In this document: positions 35,455 through 44,300 of the stretch, in pieces
How positions within the stretch are numbered: position 1 is the stretch's first letter
Layout of the letters: each line of letters starts with the position of its first letter
NCBI GenBank assembly: GCA_015061625.1
Contig: SUWG01000005.1
Coordinates: 1 to 64,000, forward strand
Source of the DNA: Lentisphaerota bacterium
Lineage (GTDB): Bacteria > Verrucomicrobiota > Lentisphaeria > Victivallales > Victivallaceae
Length of the DNA: 64,000 nt
Reading direction: 5' to 3'
The notes under the pieces: model-generated
The model's database searches: none
Told to the model about the DNA's origin: nothing
What the model saw: only the letters and a program-made list of their open reading frames with translations
Made by a program: the position numbers and the translations under genes

Positions 35455-36185
35455 TTTATGATATCCATACACACAACTTTGCTTCCGGCAACCGGGAACT
35501 TTTCGGAGAAGCGGAAAAACACGGTATCAGCCGGGTGCTGCTGCTCGGTGATGTTTTGCGCCACTGTGAGGCACAGAGTGCGGAACAGGTGCGGGAGATC
35601 AATGATGATACCATTGCCGATGTGAAAAAATACAGCGATATGGCAGATGGATTCTGCTATATCAACCCGGCATTACCGGCAGATTTCATCCGGGAGGAAG
35701 TGACCAGATGTTTCGCCGCCGGACTCAAAGGGGTGAAACTGGAAATTTCCCTTTGCTGCAGCAATCCGAAACTGGATGATCTGATGGCGGTGCTTAAAGA
35801 GTATGACCGGCCGCTGCTGCACCATTGCTGGTTCAAAACGGTGGGGAAATACGGTGAGGAATCTGACCCGTCGGATATCGCTGTTCTGGCGAAACGTCAC
35901 CCGGAAGTGAAGATCGTTATGGCGCATTTGTGCGGCTGCGGTTACCGTGGCGTGGAATATATTGCCGATCTGCCCAACGTTTATGTGGATACTTCCGGCG
36001 GCCAGCCGGAGAATGGCTTTTTGCAATATGCGGTCAAGAGGATCGGGGCGGGGCGTCTGCTTTACGGTTCGGATGCGCCGTGCCGGGATTTCGGCTGTCA
36101 GCTGCATAAAGTGCTGGATGCCGGGTTGAGTTCTGCGGATATGGAAAAGATCCTTTACACCAATGCAGTGGAGTTGTTGAAATGA
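35451..36185 (+). CDS. Amidohydrolase-2-like metal-dependent hydrolase
   Basis: About 244 residues. The TIM-barrel amidohydrolase motifs are all present: HxH in DIHTHNF near the N-terminus, a His in PLLHHCW, another in VMAHLCG, and the Asp of LYGSDAPC. Members hydrolyse or decarboxylate small ring compounds and lactones (for instance sugar lactonases). The start overlaps the stop of the propeller gene by four bases and its own stop overlaps the next start, so the three proteins are probably made in step. The next gene is a related but degenerate protein. Confidence 0.85.
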   Translation: MIYDIHTHNFASGNRELFGEAEKHGISRVLLLGDVLRHCEAQSAEQVREINDDTIADVKKYSDMADGFCYINPALPADFIREEVTRCFAAGLKGVKLEISLCCSNPKLDDLMAVLKEYDRPLLHHCWFKTVGKYGEESDPSDIAVLAKRHPEVKIVMAHLCGCGYRGVEYIADLPNVYVDTSGGQPENGFLQYAVKRIGAGRLLYGSDAPCRDFGCQLHKVLDAGLSSADMEKILYTNAVELLK

Positions 36186-36916
36186 GTGGTATTTTCGATG
36201 TGAATATTTCCTGCGGCCGCTGGCCTTTCCGGAGATTGCCGGATTCGGAATTGCCGGAATTGGTAAAGGTACTGAAAAAATTCGGTATAACCGGCGGCAT
36301 AGTCCGTTCGCTGGAAGCACCGTTTTCCATGAATATCAATGAGGAAAATGATATTCTGCTGGAGCGTTGTGCCGGGATGGAAAATTTCATTCCGGCATTG
36401 GCGGTGCGGCCGGAATTCGGTTTGTGGCGCAAATTTTCCGGCAAAGTGGCGGCACTTTATCCGTCATATCATCAGTATAAACTTACTTCACCGGAAGCGT
36501 TGGAAATGATTTCCGGTCTGCTGGATAAGAATGTCGTGCCGCTTATCGTATTGCGGGAGGAAGATGAGCGTGGTCAGCACCCCTTATGCAAAGTAGCGGC
36601 GGTACCGGCAAAAGAGATCAATGAATTGGCAGAGATGTTTCCGGATAAACCGTTTATTGCGGTGAATCTCTATGCTTATGAATACGCTCAACTGACGGCA
36701 AAAAATATTTATGCGGATATCGCTTTTGCTGAAACTTTTCCGGCCATTGCCGAACCGGTGGCGTTGCTGGGCAGTCAGAATCTGGTATTCGGTTCCCATT
36801 CGCCGTTTTTCTGTACGGGTGCGGCGGTGAGCAAGTTATCCTATGATAAATTGAGCGAAAATGATGTGGCAAATATAGCATATAAAAATATGGAGAGAGT
36901 TTTATATGGAAAATAA
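36182..36916 (+). CDS. Degenerate amidohydrolase-like protein
   Basis: 244 residues, the same length and strand pattern as the preceding enzyme, but the metal site is gone: the HxH after the first strand reads NIS (FDVNISCGRWPF) and the later GSD reads GSH (VFGSHSPF). The fold still looks like an amidohydrolase barrel (WPFRRL at the N-terminus, NMERVLYG at the C-terminus). It may be a non-catalytic partner of the 35451 enzyme, as the coupled overlap (36182-36185) suggests, or may bind a ligand. Overlaps the following aminotransferase gene by 11 bp. Confidence 0.7.
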   Translation: MSGIFDVNISCGRWPFRRLPDSELPELVKVLKKFGITGGIVRSLEAPFSMNINEENDILLERCAGMENFIPALAVRPEFGLWRKFSGKVAALYPSYHQYKLTSPEALEMISGLLDKNVVPLIVLREEDERGQHPLCKVAAVPAKEINELAEMFPDKPFIAVNLYAYEYAQLTAKNIYADIAFAETFPAIAEPVALLGSQNLVFGSHSPFFCTGAAVSKLSYDKLSENDVANIAYKNMERVLYGK

Positions 36917-38135
36917 ATTGGCAATGCTGGGCGGCACGCCGGTAAAGACGACGCCATTCGGCAAGGGGAGCCGTTACGGTGAAGCGGAAATGGCGGAAGT
37001 CAAAGATACTTTTGACCATGGCAGTCTGATTTATTGGGGCGGTTACAAGATCGGTCAATTCTGTGAAACGGTGAAAAAGTATTTCGGCGTGGAGTATTGT
37101 GCCGGGTGCAGTTCCGGTTCGGCGGCGATCCATGCGGCGATCGGTGCGGCGAAGATCGAGCCGGGTTATGAAGTTATTACTTCACCGATCACGGATATCG
37201 GTTCGCTGGTGGGGATCATCTATCAGAATCTGATCCCGGTGTTTGCCGATGTGGATCCTAATACCTACAATATGACTCCGGAATCGGTCGAAAAGGTCAT
37301 TACCGACCGTACCAGAGCGATCGTGGTGGTGCATCTGGCGGGCAATCCGTGTGATATGGATGGGATCATGGCGGTAGCGAAAAAGCATGATTTATTCGTG
37401 ATCGAGGATTGTGCGCAGGCTTACGGCACGCTTTACAAGGGGCGTCTGGCCGGTACGATCGGTGATGTCGGGGCATTTTCGCTCAATGAATCCAAACATT
37501 TGAGTGCGGGCGACGGTGGATTTATCATTACCAATGACAAAGAGATCCACGGGGTCTGCCACAACTATATGGATAAATATTATGACCGTCTGGGGCGGGG
37601 CGACCGTCTGGATCATATTGCACCGAACTACCGGGCCAGTGAATTGCAGTATGCGGTGGGCAAGGCGCAGTTTGCCAGATTGGATGATATTCTGGCCAAA
37701 AGGCGTAAATTTGCGAACATTCTGTCGGAAAATCTGGCGGGTATCGACGGGATAACGCTGCCGAAAGTGCTGGATGGTTGTGAAAGTTCATGGTGGTTTT
37801 ATCTTTTCCGGTTGACACCGGGAGTTTTTGAGGGTGACGGGCCGAATTTTGCCAAGGCGATGTGTGCCGAGGGGTGCTGGGCGCAGGCGGGATATATTCC
37901 GCAGCCGATCTACCGGGAGAAGGTTTTTGCGCAAAAGAGTTTCTTCCCCGGCAATGTCTGGCCGGCGGAGGTGGTTTCGGGCAGAAGTTATGCTTATCCC
38001 AAGGGGCTTTGTCCGGTGGCGGAAGAGGTGCTGGCGACTTCGATCAGATTGCCGGTGAGTGAATTTTTCACGGAAGATGATGCGCTGGATATGGTCAAAG
38101 CGGTGAAAAAGGTGGCCGAAGGCTTGAGAAAATAA
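36906..38135 (+). CDS. DegT/DnrJ/EryC1-family PLP aminotransferase
   Basis: 409 residues. Type I fold PLP enzyme with sugar-aminotransferase motifs: GSAAIHAAIGA, D168 in VIEDCAQAYG (pyridine nitrogen), and the Schiff-base lysine K197 in LNESKHLSAGDGG. DegT-family enzymes transfer amino groups to keto-sugars or to inositol-type intermediates. Last gene of the run that starts at 27183, with the start inside the previous gene and GGAGAGAG before the ATG. Together with the M14-like proteins, amidohydrolase and downstream NAD epimerase and DapA-like gene it may belong to a pathway for an unusual amino-sugar or amidated sugar; this is inference. Confidence 0.9.
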   Translation: MENKLAMLGGTPVKTTPFGKGSRYGEAEMAEVKDTFDHGSLIYWGGYKIGQFCETVKKYFGVEYCAGCSSGSAAIHAAIGAAKIEPGYEVITSPITDIGSLVGIIYQNLIPVFADVDPNTYNMTPESVEKVITDRTRAIVVVHLAGNPCDMDGIMAVAKKHDLFVIEDCAQAYGTLYKGRLAGTIGDVGAFSLNESKHLSAGDGGFIITNDKEIHGVCHNYMDKYYDRLGRGDRLDHIAPNYRASELQYAVGKAQFARLDDILAKRRKFANILSENLAGIDGITLPKVLDGCESSWWFYLFRLTPGVFEGDGPNFAKAMCAEGCWAQAGYIPQPIYREKVFAQKSFFPGNVWPAEVVSGRSYAYPKGLCPVAEEVLATSIRLPVSEFFTEDDALDMVKAVKKVAEGLRK

Positions 38136-38165
38136 AAAACTGAATTTGGTGAAAAATCTAAACTG

Positions 38166-38288
38166 CGGTGGCGCATTACGGGCAATCTCTTGCCAAATCG
38201 GCGGACTCAAGCTCGGTCGAGTATGGTTATACACTCCCTCGCTTTCGCCTTGATTTGGCGGCGACCTTGCCTCGTACTGCATCCACCG
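38166..38288. repeat. Family A hairpin element, copy 3
   Basis: Outer CGGTGG/CCACCG, middle stem GCCAAATC (38192-38199) / GATTTGGC (38252-38259), a perfect 8-bp pair, and tip GTAT-GGTT-ATAC (38221-38232). The middle stem reads GTCAAAC/GTTTGAC in copies 1 and 2. Confidence 0.8.
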
Positions 38289-38503
38289 GGTGGAGCGGTG
38301 CTGATTGGAAAAATTAAATAAAAAAATCAAATAAAAATCTGCCACCGGGTGCTTACCCGGACGTGGTCAAGCGGCGGAACGCTTGTCGCCGCCATCAGCG
38401 GCGAAAATAAGCGACAGCGCATAAGTCGGCGTGGAAACGCCGACACCACCTGCCGTGAGCGAAGTTGTGCGCCAGCACAACAGTTGAGCGGCAAGGCAGT
38501 AAA

Positions 38504-38626
38504 GGTGAATGCATTGCGGGCTTTTTTCTTGCCAAATCTGCGGACTCAAGCTCGGTCGAGTACATAGTACACTCCTTCACCGTTACCTTGATTTGACGGC
38601 TTTCCTTGCCTTACACTGCATCCACC
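38504..38626. repeat. Family A hairpin element, copy 4
   Basis: The left arm (GCCAAATC, CTCAAGCTCGG) matches copy 3 but the right arm (ACCGTT, GATTTGAC) matches copy 5, so the inner stem no longer pairs well. It looks like a recombinant between two element types. Tip GTAC-ATA-GTAC kept. Confidence 0.7.
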
Positions 38627-38632
38627 GGGTGC

Positions 38633-38752
38633 GGTGGCGCATTGCGGTCAATCTCTTGCCAAATCGGCGGATAACGGTTCAGTCGAGTACATAGTACACT
38701 CCTTCACCGTTACCTTGATTTGACGGCGACCTTGCCTCGCACTGCATCCACC
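38633..38752. repeat. Family A hairpin element, copy 5
   Basis: Outer GGTGG/CCACC, inner AACGGT/ACCGTT, tip GTAC-ATA-GTAC. It shares its outer arm with the end of copy 4. Nearly identical to copy 7 at 58736. Confidence 0.8.
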
Positions 38753-38850
38753 TTGTGTGGATGAGATGAAAATCAAATAAAAATTTGCTACCGGGTGGAA
38801 CGGTGCTGACCTTGGGTAAGATATAAACAGGAATTTCAGGAGAATATGAA

Positions 38851-39891
38851 ATGAGCAAATTCGTGGAAAAATTCAACAACGAACAGGAACTTGAAGCGTT
38901 TCTTTCAGTGCCGAATGCCGAATTGATCGAAATGATGAAGCGTCTGGATGGCGACATCATGATTCTCGGTATTGCCGGAAAGATGGGTGTGACCATGGGC
39001 AAACTGGCGGTCAATGCCATCCGGGAGGCGAAAGTGGATAAAAAGGTTTACGGTGTGGCGCGTTTCAGCGATGCCGAAGCCAGAAAAAAACTGGAAGATG
39101 CCGGTATTCAGACCATCGTTTGCGATCTGCTGGATCGGGAAGCGGTCGCCAAACTGCCGAAAATCAAAAATATCATTTTCATGGCGGGTCGTAAATTCGG
39201 CACTGACGGCAGTGAGGAATTGACCTGGATGATGAATACGGTCGTGCCGTCAAATGTGATCGAGAACTTCAAAGATTCCCGGATAACTGCGTTTTCCACG
39301 GGTTGTGTTTATCCGCTGATCAATTTGAAAGATGGCGGCTGCACGGAAAAAGACCGTCCCGGTCCGATCGGTGAATATTCCCAGTCATGTCTGGGGCGGG
39401 AAAGGGTCTTTGAATACGGGGCCAAGGCTTACGGCATCAAAACTCTGCTTTACCGGCTCAACTATGCCATTGATCTGCGTTACGGGGTGTTGCATGACAT
39501 TGCCCAGGCGGTGTGGAAAGGTGAAGAGGTCAATAATACGGTCGGTTTTTTCAACGTCATCTGGCAGGGCGATGCCAACCATATTGCGTTGCGCAGTCTG
39601 GAATTGGCGGAAAATCCGGCGGCGATCTTGAATGTTACCGGGCCGGAAATTTTGAGTGTGGAAACGGTGGCAAAGGAATTCGGCAGACTTTTCGGTAAAG
39701 AGGTGAAATTCAAGTGTGCGGAGACCAGCACGGATTGTTTCCTGTCGGATTCCAGTGTGATGACGGATATTTTCGGGAATCCTTCCATTCCGGTTTCCCG
39801 GATGATCAAATGGCAGGCGGCGTGGATCGCCGACGGCGGCAGAACTCTGAATAAGCCGACCCATTATGAAGTAAATACCGGAAAATTCTGA
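38851..39891 (+). CDS. NAD(P)-dependent epimerase/dehydratase-like protein (extended SDR)
   Basis: 346 residues. The Rossmann start is visible as IMILGIAGKMGVTMG (about 30-45) and the core ends in NVTGPEILSVETVAKEFGRLFG, usual for extended SDR sugar epimerases. TGCVYP provides the catalytic Ser/Thr region, but the expected YxxxK reads YSQSC, so the lysine is absent. The activity is therefore uncertain; it may use another residue or be a binding protein. AGGAG before the ATG. Sixteen bases before the DapA-like gene, so they are probably co-transcribed with it and the AraC regulator. Confidence 0.75.
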   Translation: MSKFVEKFNNEQELEAFLSVPNAELIEMMKRLDGDIMILGIAGKMGVTMGKLAVNAIREAKVDKKVYGVARFSDAEARKKLEDAGIQTIVCDLLDREAVAKLPKIKNIIFMAGRKFGTDGSEELTWMMNTVVPSNVIENFKDSRITAFSTGCVYPLINLKDGGCTEKDRPGPIGEYSQSCLGRERVFEYGAKAYGIKTLLYRLNYAIDLRYGVLHDIAQAVWKGEEVNNTVGFFNVIWQGDANHIALRSLELAENPAAILNVTGPEILSVETVAKEFGRLFGKEVKFKCAETSTDCFLSDSSVMTDIFGNPSIPVSRMIKWQAAWIADGGRTLNKPTHYEVNTGKF

Positions 39892-39907
39892 AAAAGGAAT
39901 ATATACG

Positions 39908-40969
39908 ATGAAAACGATTTCCCAGATCGATCCGGCCGTATTGGCCAAATTCCGCAAAGGTTGTGTGATTCCCGCCCAGCCGCTGGCGTTGGATGAAAAC
40001 CGTAAATTCATGCCGCAGTATCAGCGGGCGTTGTGCCGTTATTATATCGATGCCGGAGTCGGCGGTATTGCAGTGGGGGTCCACTCCACGCAGTTTGAGA
40101 TCCGCAAACCGGAGATCGGACTTTATGAACCGGTGTTGAGTGAAACTTCCAAATTCATCGACGAATGGTGCGAAAAACGCGGCAGAAAGATCCTCAAAGT
40201 CGCCGGAGTTTGCGGCAAAACGGAGCAGGCATTGTATGAAGCGCAATTTGCCGTGGATAACGGTTATGATGCCGGACTTTTGAGCATGGCGGCATTCAAA
40301 GACGGCACGGTTGAGGAGATGCTGGAGCATTGCCGCAAAGTTGCGGAAGTTATTCCCGTAATCGGCTTTTATCTGCAGCCGAGTGTGGGCGGCCGGATTT
40401 TGCCGCTGGAATTCTGGAAAGGTCTGTGCGCCATTCCCAATCTTCTGGGTATCAAAATGGCTCCATTCAACCGTTACTGCACTTTTGATGTGGTGCGTGC
40501 GCTGGCGGAATCCGGGCGCGATGATGTGACGCTTTTCACCGGCAACGATGACAATATCCTCATTGATCTGCTTTCCAAATATGTGATCGGCGGCAAAGAG
40601 TTGCGGATCAAAGGCGGCTTGCTCGGTCACTGGTGCTGCTGGACGAAAAAGGCGGTGGAATTGCTCGATGAAGTTCATGCATTGATCGATTCAGGTAAAG
40701 ATATCCCCGCTGAAATGCTGACCAGAAATATCCAGATCACCGACTGCAATGCGGCGTTTTTCGATGCCGCCAACGGTTATGCCGGATGTATTCCGGGCAT
40801 CCATGAAGTGTTGCGCCGTCAGGGCTTGCTCAAAGGTGTCTGGTGTCTGAATCCTTATGAGGTGCTTTCCGCCGGACAGAGTGAGGAGATCAGCAGAGTC
40901 CACGATGCTTATCCGGCATTGCACGACGATGAATTTGTCGCCGCCAATCTGGCCGAATGGCTGGCGTGA
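39908..40969 (+). CDS. DapA/NanA-family aldolase-lyase
   Basis: 353 residues, somewhat longer than typical members (about 295). The (beta/alpha)8 fold of the dihydrodipicolinate synthase/N-acetylneuraminate lyase family is supported by the conserved Schiff-base lysine, K183 in LGIKMAPFN, and by the Tyr of GFYLQPSVGG; EIRKPEIGLYEPVL replaces the usual substrate loop. These enzymes cleave or condense pyruvate with aldehydes, as in sialic acid, KDG or sugar-acid breakdown; the substrate is not predictable. Strong ribosome site AAAAAGGA. Probably in one unit with 38851 and 40985. Confidence 0.85.
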   Translation: MKTISQIDPAVLAKFRKGCVIPAQPLALDENRKFMPQYQRALCRYYIDAGVGGIAVGVHSTQFEIRKPEIGLYEPVLSETSKFIDEWCEKRGRKILKVAGVCGKTEQALYEAQFAVDNGYDAGLLSMAAFKDGTVEEMLEHCRKVAEVIPVIGFYLQPSVGGRILPLEFWKGLCAIPNLLGIKMAPFNRYCTFDVVRALAESGRDDVTLFTGNDDNILIDLLSKYVIGGKELRIKGGLLGHWCCWTKKAVELLDEVHALIDSGKDIPAEMLTRNIQITDCNAAFFDAANGYAGCIPGIHEVLRRQGLLKGVWCLNPYEVLSAGQSEEISRVHDAYPALHDDEFVAANLAEWLA

Positions 40970-40984
40970 TATCCGGAGCATGGT

Positions 40985-41860
40985 ATGGATTTCCAAAGGT
41001 GGATCTCCCGGCTGGGAACGGAAATAATCCCGCTGGAAGTGAACTATTTTCAGGCATTGGGCGATGAATGTACCCCGGAACACACTCATCCGGGGCAGTT
41101 GCATATCGCCTGTTTTGAAAAGGGCAGCGGCTGGTGCATGGTCAACGGCATCAAACACCGCATCCATTCCGGGGATATTTACCTTATTCTGCCCGGAGAG
41201 ATGCACCAATTCTCCGCAGAACCGGATAATCCGTACCGGGCCTGTTTTCTGCATTTTTCGTGGTTCGGGGAGCTTCCGGCGGAAATTCCGCTGACGTTGA
41301 AAGTTCCCCGGAGCGAAAAGCGCAAGTTTTTTGCGCTGTGTTCCCGGATGGCGGATATCTGCCATAAGGGGGATCGGGATATCAGCGAAGATTTTTTCTT
41401 TTACGGTGAATTGCTCCACTTTTGGGGGTTATTGCTCCGTTACGCTGCTGATGCCGGTGTTTCCGGCGAACTCCTCCGCCCCAAAGAGGGGATCAATAAG
41501 CAGCTTAATCAGATCGTGAGCAAACTTCACGGGCCGCCGTTTTTCTATCCGGGCATCGACACGCTGGCGGAAGAAAGCGGCATCAGCCGCCGCCAGTTGA
41601 CCAAACTTTTCCGGAAGTTCGTCGGTTGCGGTATCAAACAATATTATCTGGCCAATGTGATGCATTATGCCAAAAGCATACGGGAACAAAAGGTGATTTC
41701 CGTGGCGGAACTGGCGAAACAATGCGGCTATTCCACGCCGCAGAACTTCCTTCTGGCATATAAAAAATTCTTTTCCGCCCCGGAAGGGAAAGACTTCAGC
41801 AAAAGCGTGGTGTGGACTCCGACGGAAACTTCTGCCGGCAAGACGATCAGCAAAAAGTAA
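40985..41860 (+). CDS. AraC-family transcriptional regulator
   Basis: 291 residues. An N-terminal cupin-like ligand domain (about 30-100; PEHTHPGQLHIACFEKG, GDIYLILPGEMHQF) precedes the two helix-turn-helix motifs of the AraC DNA-binding domain (about 195-275; IDTLAEESGISRRQLTKLFRKFVG and VISVAELAKQCGYSTPQNFLLAYKKFF). A sensor/activator of sugar genes is expected; the likely targets are the epimerase and lyase genes just upstream and/or the GH78 gene downstream. The start has GGAG six bases before it. Four bases after its stop lies the GH78 promoter at 41865. Confidence 0.9.
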   Translation: MDFQRWISRLGTEIIPLEVNYFQALGDECTPEHTHPGQLHIACFEKGSGWCMVNGIKHRIHSGDIYLILPGEMHQFSAEPDNPYRACFLHFSWFGELPAEIPLTLKVPRSEKRKFFALCSRMADICHKGDRDISEDFFFYGELLHFWGLLLRYAADAGVSGELLRPKEGINKQLNQIVSKLHGPPFFYPGIDTLAEESGISRRQLTKLFRKFVGCGIKQYYLANVMHYAKSIREQKVISVAELAKQCGYSTPQNFLLAYKKFFSAPEGKDFSKSVVWTPTETSAGKTISKK

Positions 41861-41864
41861 TATC

Positions 41865-41893
41865 TTGACAAAATAAGGCGTATAGTGTATATT
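41865..41893 (+). promoter_or_regulatory. Promoter of the GH78 gene
   Basis: TTGACA (41865-41870), 17-bp spacer, TATATT (41888-41893). Matches the promoter at 44268 in spacing and in the distance to the shared operator. Confidence 0.8.
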
Positions 41894-41898
41894 AAAAC

Positions 41899-41913
41899 TA
41901 TACAACCTATACA
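41899..41913 (+). promoter_or_regulatory. Probable GntR operator before GH78
   Basis: TATACAACCTATACA starts six bases after the -10 box, covering the expected transcription start. It shares 14 of 15 bases with 44301-44315 before the GntR gene and has two TATAC half-sites nine bases apart. Confidence 0.75.
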
Positions 41914-41938
41914 TCAACATTGTCAAAGGTCAGTTTTT

Positions 41939-44251
41939 ATGAGTAACTCATGTTTCGGATTCCCGCCTGAATTTCCCGGTGCTTACTGGTTGCGTCTGCC
42001 GCATTACAGCCGTGACGACCGTGACCGCCGTTTCCAGTGCCGCAAAACGTTTGAATTATCCGGTGTGCCGGAAACGGTATATATCAATGTCACTGCCGAT
42101 GCCAAATATATTCTTTATGTGAATGGGCAGTTTGTCCATTTCGGCCCGGCGCGGGGATTTCAAAGTCATTGGCCCTACGACCGTCTGGATATCGCGCCCT
42201 ATTTGAAGTGCGGGAAAAATGTCATTGCCGCATTGGTTTATAAATTCGGTATGGGTATGACGATGTATGCTTACGGCTATGACAATGGATTTCTGTTGTC
42301 GGGCAAGGCCGGGGCGGTGGATTTGAGTACCGGGGAAAGTTGGCTCATCCGCCATGCTCCGGGATATATACCGGCGGTGGCACGTTCATCGGGGCAGTAC
42401 GGATTTCAGGAATTTTTCGATTGCCGCGCGGCGCAGGATGAGTGGTTCATGCCGGAATATGCCGAAGATGAGTCATGGTTCGATGAATTATCTGCCAGCC
42501 ATTTGCGGGCGGCGGGATGTGCGCCGTGGTATGCGTTTGAGGAGCGTGGAGTGCCGTTATTGGGCAAAACGGTGGTCGAAGCCGCCGGGATGGTCGGTTT
42601 TTCGGCGACGGCGGCGGCGCCCGGTATGGAAAGAAATGAGAATATTTACCTGAATTATGCCGCCGGTGGATTTGATTGGCAGGCGCGGACGATTCCGGGC
42701 AATGAATTTGATTTTTCCGGTGAAGTAAATGCGGTGGTCGCCGATCTGGGTGAACAGATGCCGGGCAAGCTGATTTTTGATATCGACCATGCGCAAGGCG
42801 GGGAAATGCTGGGATTTATCGCATTTGAAACGTTGAAAAACGATGGATTGACGCCGGATTTCCCGGAAACGCCGCCGGAAAAGACCTTGGTTTTCGGTGG
42901 CAGATTGACCTTGAAAGCGGGGAAATATCACCATGAAACCACGTTGCCGTGGGGGGTGCGTTATGTGGTGATGTGGAAGTCGCAGGGAAATTTCAAGGTG
43001 AAACTTGCCGCCAGAAAGATGATCGCTGAATTGGATGTTTCCGGCAGTTTCCGCACTTCGGATACGGCAAAGCAGAAGATCTGGGATATGTGTATGCGCA
43101 GTCAGCGGTGCTGTCTGGTGGATTCCTACATAGATTGTCCGGGCAGGGAGAATGCCCAGTGGTGGGGCGATGCGCTGGTGCAGAGTCAGAATACGTTCCG
43201 GATAACGGATAAGGCGGATTTTCTGGCGCGGGGGCTGCGGCAGATCGGAGAGGTGACATTGCCGGATGGTTTGACCTATGCGATCGCGCCGACGAGCAGC
43301 ACATTGTGTGTATTGCCGGATTATTCGGCACTTTATCCGGTGACGTTGTATGCCCATTATTTCCAGACCGGTTCACTGGAAATGTATGATAAGATGCGTC
43401 AGACGGCTCTGGGGATATTGAGTTATTTCCGCAATTCGGCGCAGGCCAACGGCAATGGATTGGCGGCATTTGACCCCCGGTACTGGATATTTCTGGATTG
43501 GTGCGGGCCGTTGCAGCGCAAAGGTACGCCGACGGTGCTTAATTTATTGTGGCTGTATGGTTTGAAGTGTTTGCATGAATTGTCGGTCGCCGCCGGGGAT
43601 AAGGAGGTTGCCGCTTTGACGGCGGCGGATATGGAAGGTTTGACGGCGGCGATAGAGAAAAATCTTTATGATCCGGCAAGCGGATTTATTGCTGACGGGT
43701 TGGATGAATCGGGAAAAACAGTGACATCTCATTCGGCGCATGGAGCGGCACTGGCGATCATATTGGGGCTGTTTCCTCAAAGGCATCAGCAGTATATTGA
43801 GGAAATTTTACTGCCGCTGGTAAAGGGGGATAGAAGTGACCCGTTGCAGCCGAGTGTGTATTTCACTTATTTTGTATTTGAGGCGTTGAAGCGCAAAGGA
43901 TACCGCAAAGAGGTGATCGAGTGTATTGACCGCTGGTGGGGTGAATTTGTGGAAGCGGGTTGTTCGACCACGCCGGAATTGTTTCTGGATCAGGCGAGAA
44001 AGGGTCACAGCAGTTTCTGTCATGCGTGGGGGGCGCATCCATTGGTGCATTATTCGGAAATATTGCTGGGGGTCAGGCAGTTGTCGGCCGGTTGGGAAGC
44101 TGTGGAGATCGACCCGTTGCTGATACCGGGGATGAATATCAAGGGAAGCGTGCCGACGCCGCATGGAGCGATCGTGGTGTCGGTGGCGTGGCAGGATGGC
44201 AAACCGATGGTATTCAAAGATGTTCCGGGAAATATCACTGTAAGAGAATGA
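41939..44251 (+). CDS. Alpha-L-rhamnosidase-like protein, GH78
   Basis: About 770 residues from ATG 41939. An N-terminal beta-sandwich (about 30-250; YINVTADAKYILYVNGQFVHFGPARG) leads to an (alpha/alpha)6 barrel (about 370-690) with the GH78 signature region DCPGRENAQWWGDALVQ, and a C-terminal beta domain with FCHAWGAHPLVHYSEILLGV and GSVPTPHGAIVVS. No signal peptide, so it likely removes rhamnose from imported oligosaccharides or glycosides. Transcription appears to be controlled by the operator at 41899 and thus by the GntR repressor encoded next. The long frame offers an earlier ATG inside the promoter, which is not used here. Confidence 0.88.
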   Translation: MSNSCFGFPPEFPGAYWLRLPHYSRDDRDRRFQCRKTFELSGVPETVYINVTADAKYILYVNGQFVHFGPARGFQSHWPYDRLDIAPYLKCGKNVIAALVYKFGMGMTMYAYGYDNGFLLSGKAGAVDLSTGESWLIRHAPGYIPAVARSSGQYGFQEFFDCRAAQDEWFMPEYAEDESWFDELSASHLRAAGCAPWYAFEERGVPLLGKTVVEAAGMVGFSATAAAPGMERNENIYLNYAAGGFDWQARTIPGNEFDFSGEVNAVVADLGEQMPGKLIFDIDHAQGGEMLGFIAFETLKNDGLTPDFPETPPEKTLVFGGRLTLKAGKYHHETTLPWGVRYVVMWKSQGNFKVKLAARKMIAELDVSGSFRTSDTAKQKIWDMCMRSQRCCLVDSYIDCPGRENAQWWGDALVQSQNTFRITDKADFLARGLRQIGEVTLPDGLTYAIAPTSSTLCVLPDYSALYPVTLYAHYFQTGSLEMYDKMRQTALGILSYFRNSAQANGNGLAAFDPRYWIFLDWCGPLQRKGTPTVLNLLWLYGLKCLHELSVAAGDKEVAALTAADMEGLTAAIEKNLYDPASGFIADGLDESGKTVTSHSAHGAALAIILGLFPQRHQQYIEEILLPLVKGDRSDPLQPSVYFTYFVFEALKRKGYRKEVIECIDRWWGEFVEAGCSTTPELFLDQARKGHSSFCHAWGAHPLVHYSEILLGVRQLSAGWEAVEIDPLLIPGMNIKGSVPTPHGAIVVSVAWQDGKPMVFKDVPGNITVRE

Positions 44252-44267
44252 AAAATTTCATTCCGGC

Positions 44268-44296
44268 TTGACATAATAAAAAAACGATGCTATTTT
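44268..44296 (+). promoter_or_regulatory. Promoter of the GntR-family regulator gene
   Basis: TTGACA (44268-44273), 17 bp, TATTTT (44291-44296), with the shared operator beginning five bases downstream. Confidence 0.75.
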
Positions 44297-44300
44297 AAAG

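Larger units (their letters stand above)
38136..38850. repeat. Mosaic intergenic repeat island 4
   Basis: No gene is supported here. It contains three family A hairpins (38166-38288, 38504-38626, 38633-38752) and, between the first two, a D block (38343-38500) of stacked hairpins: GTCGGCGT/ACGCCGAC with a GGAA loop (38425-38444) and GTTGTGC/GCACAAC (38464-38481). The D block recurs in diverged form at 58660-58935. AT-rich leader sequence and AGGAG follow before the epimerase start at 38851. Confidence 0.8.
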
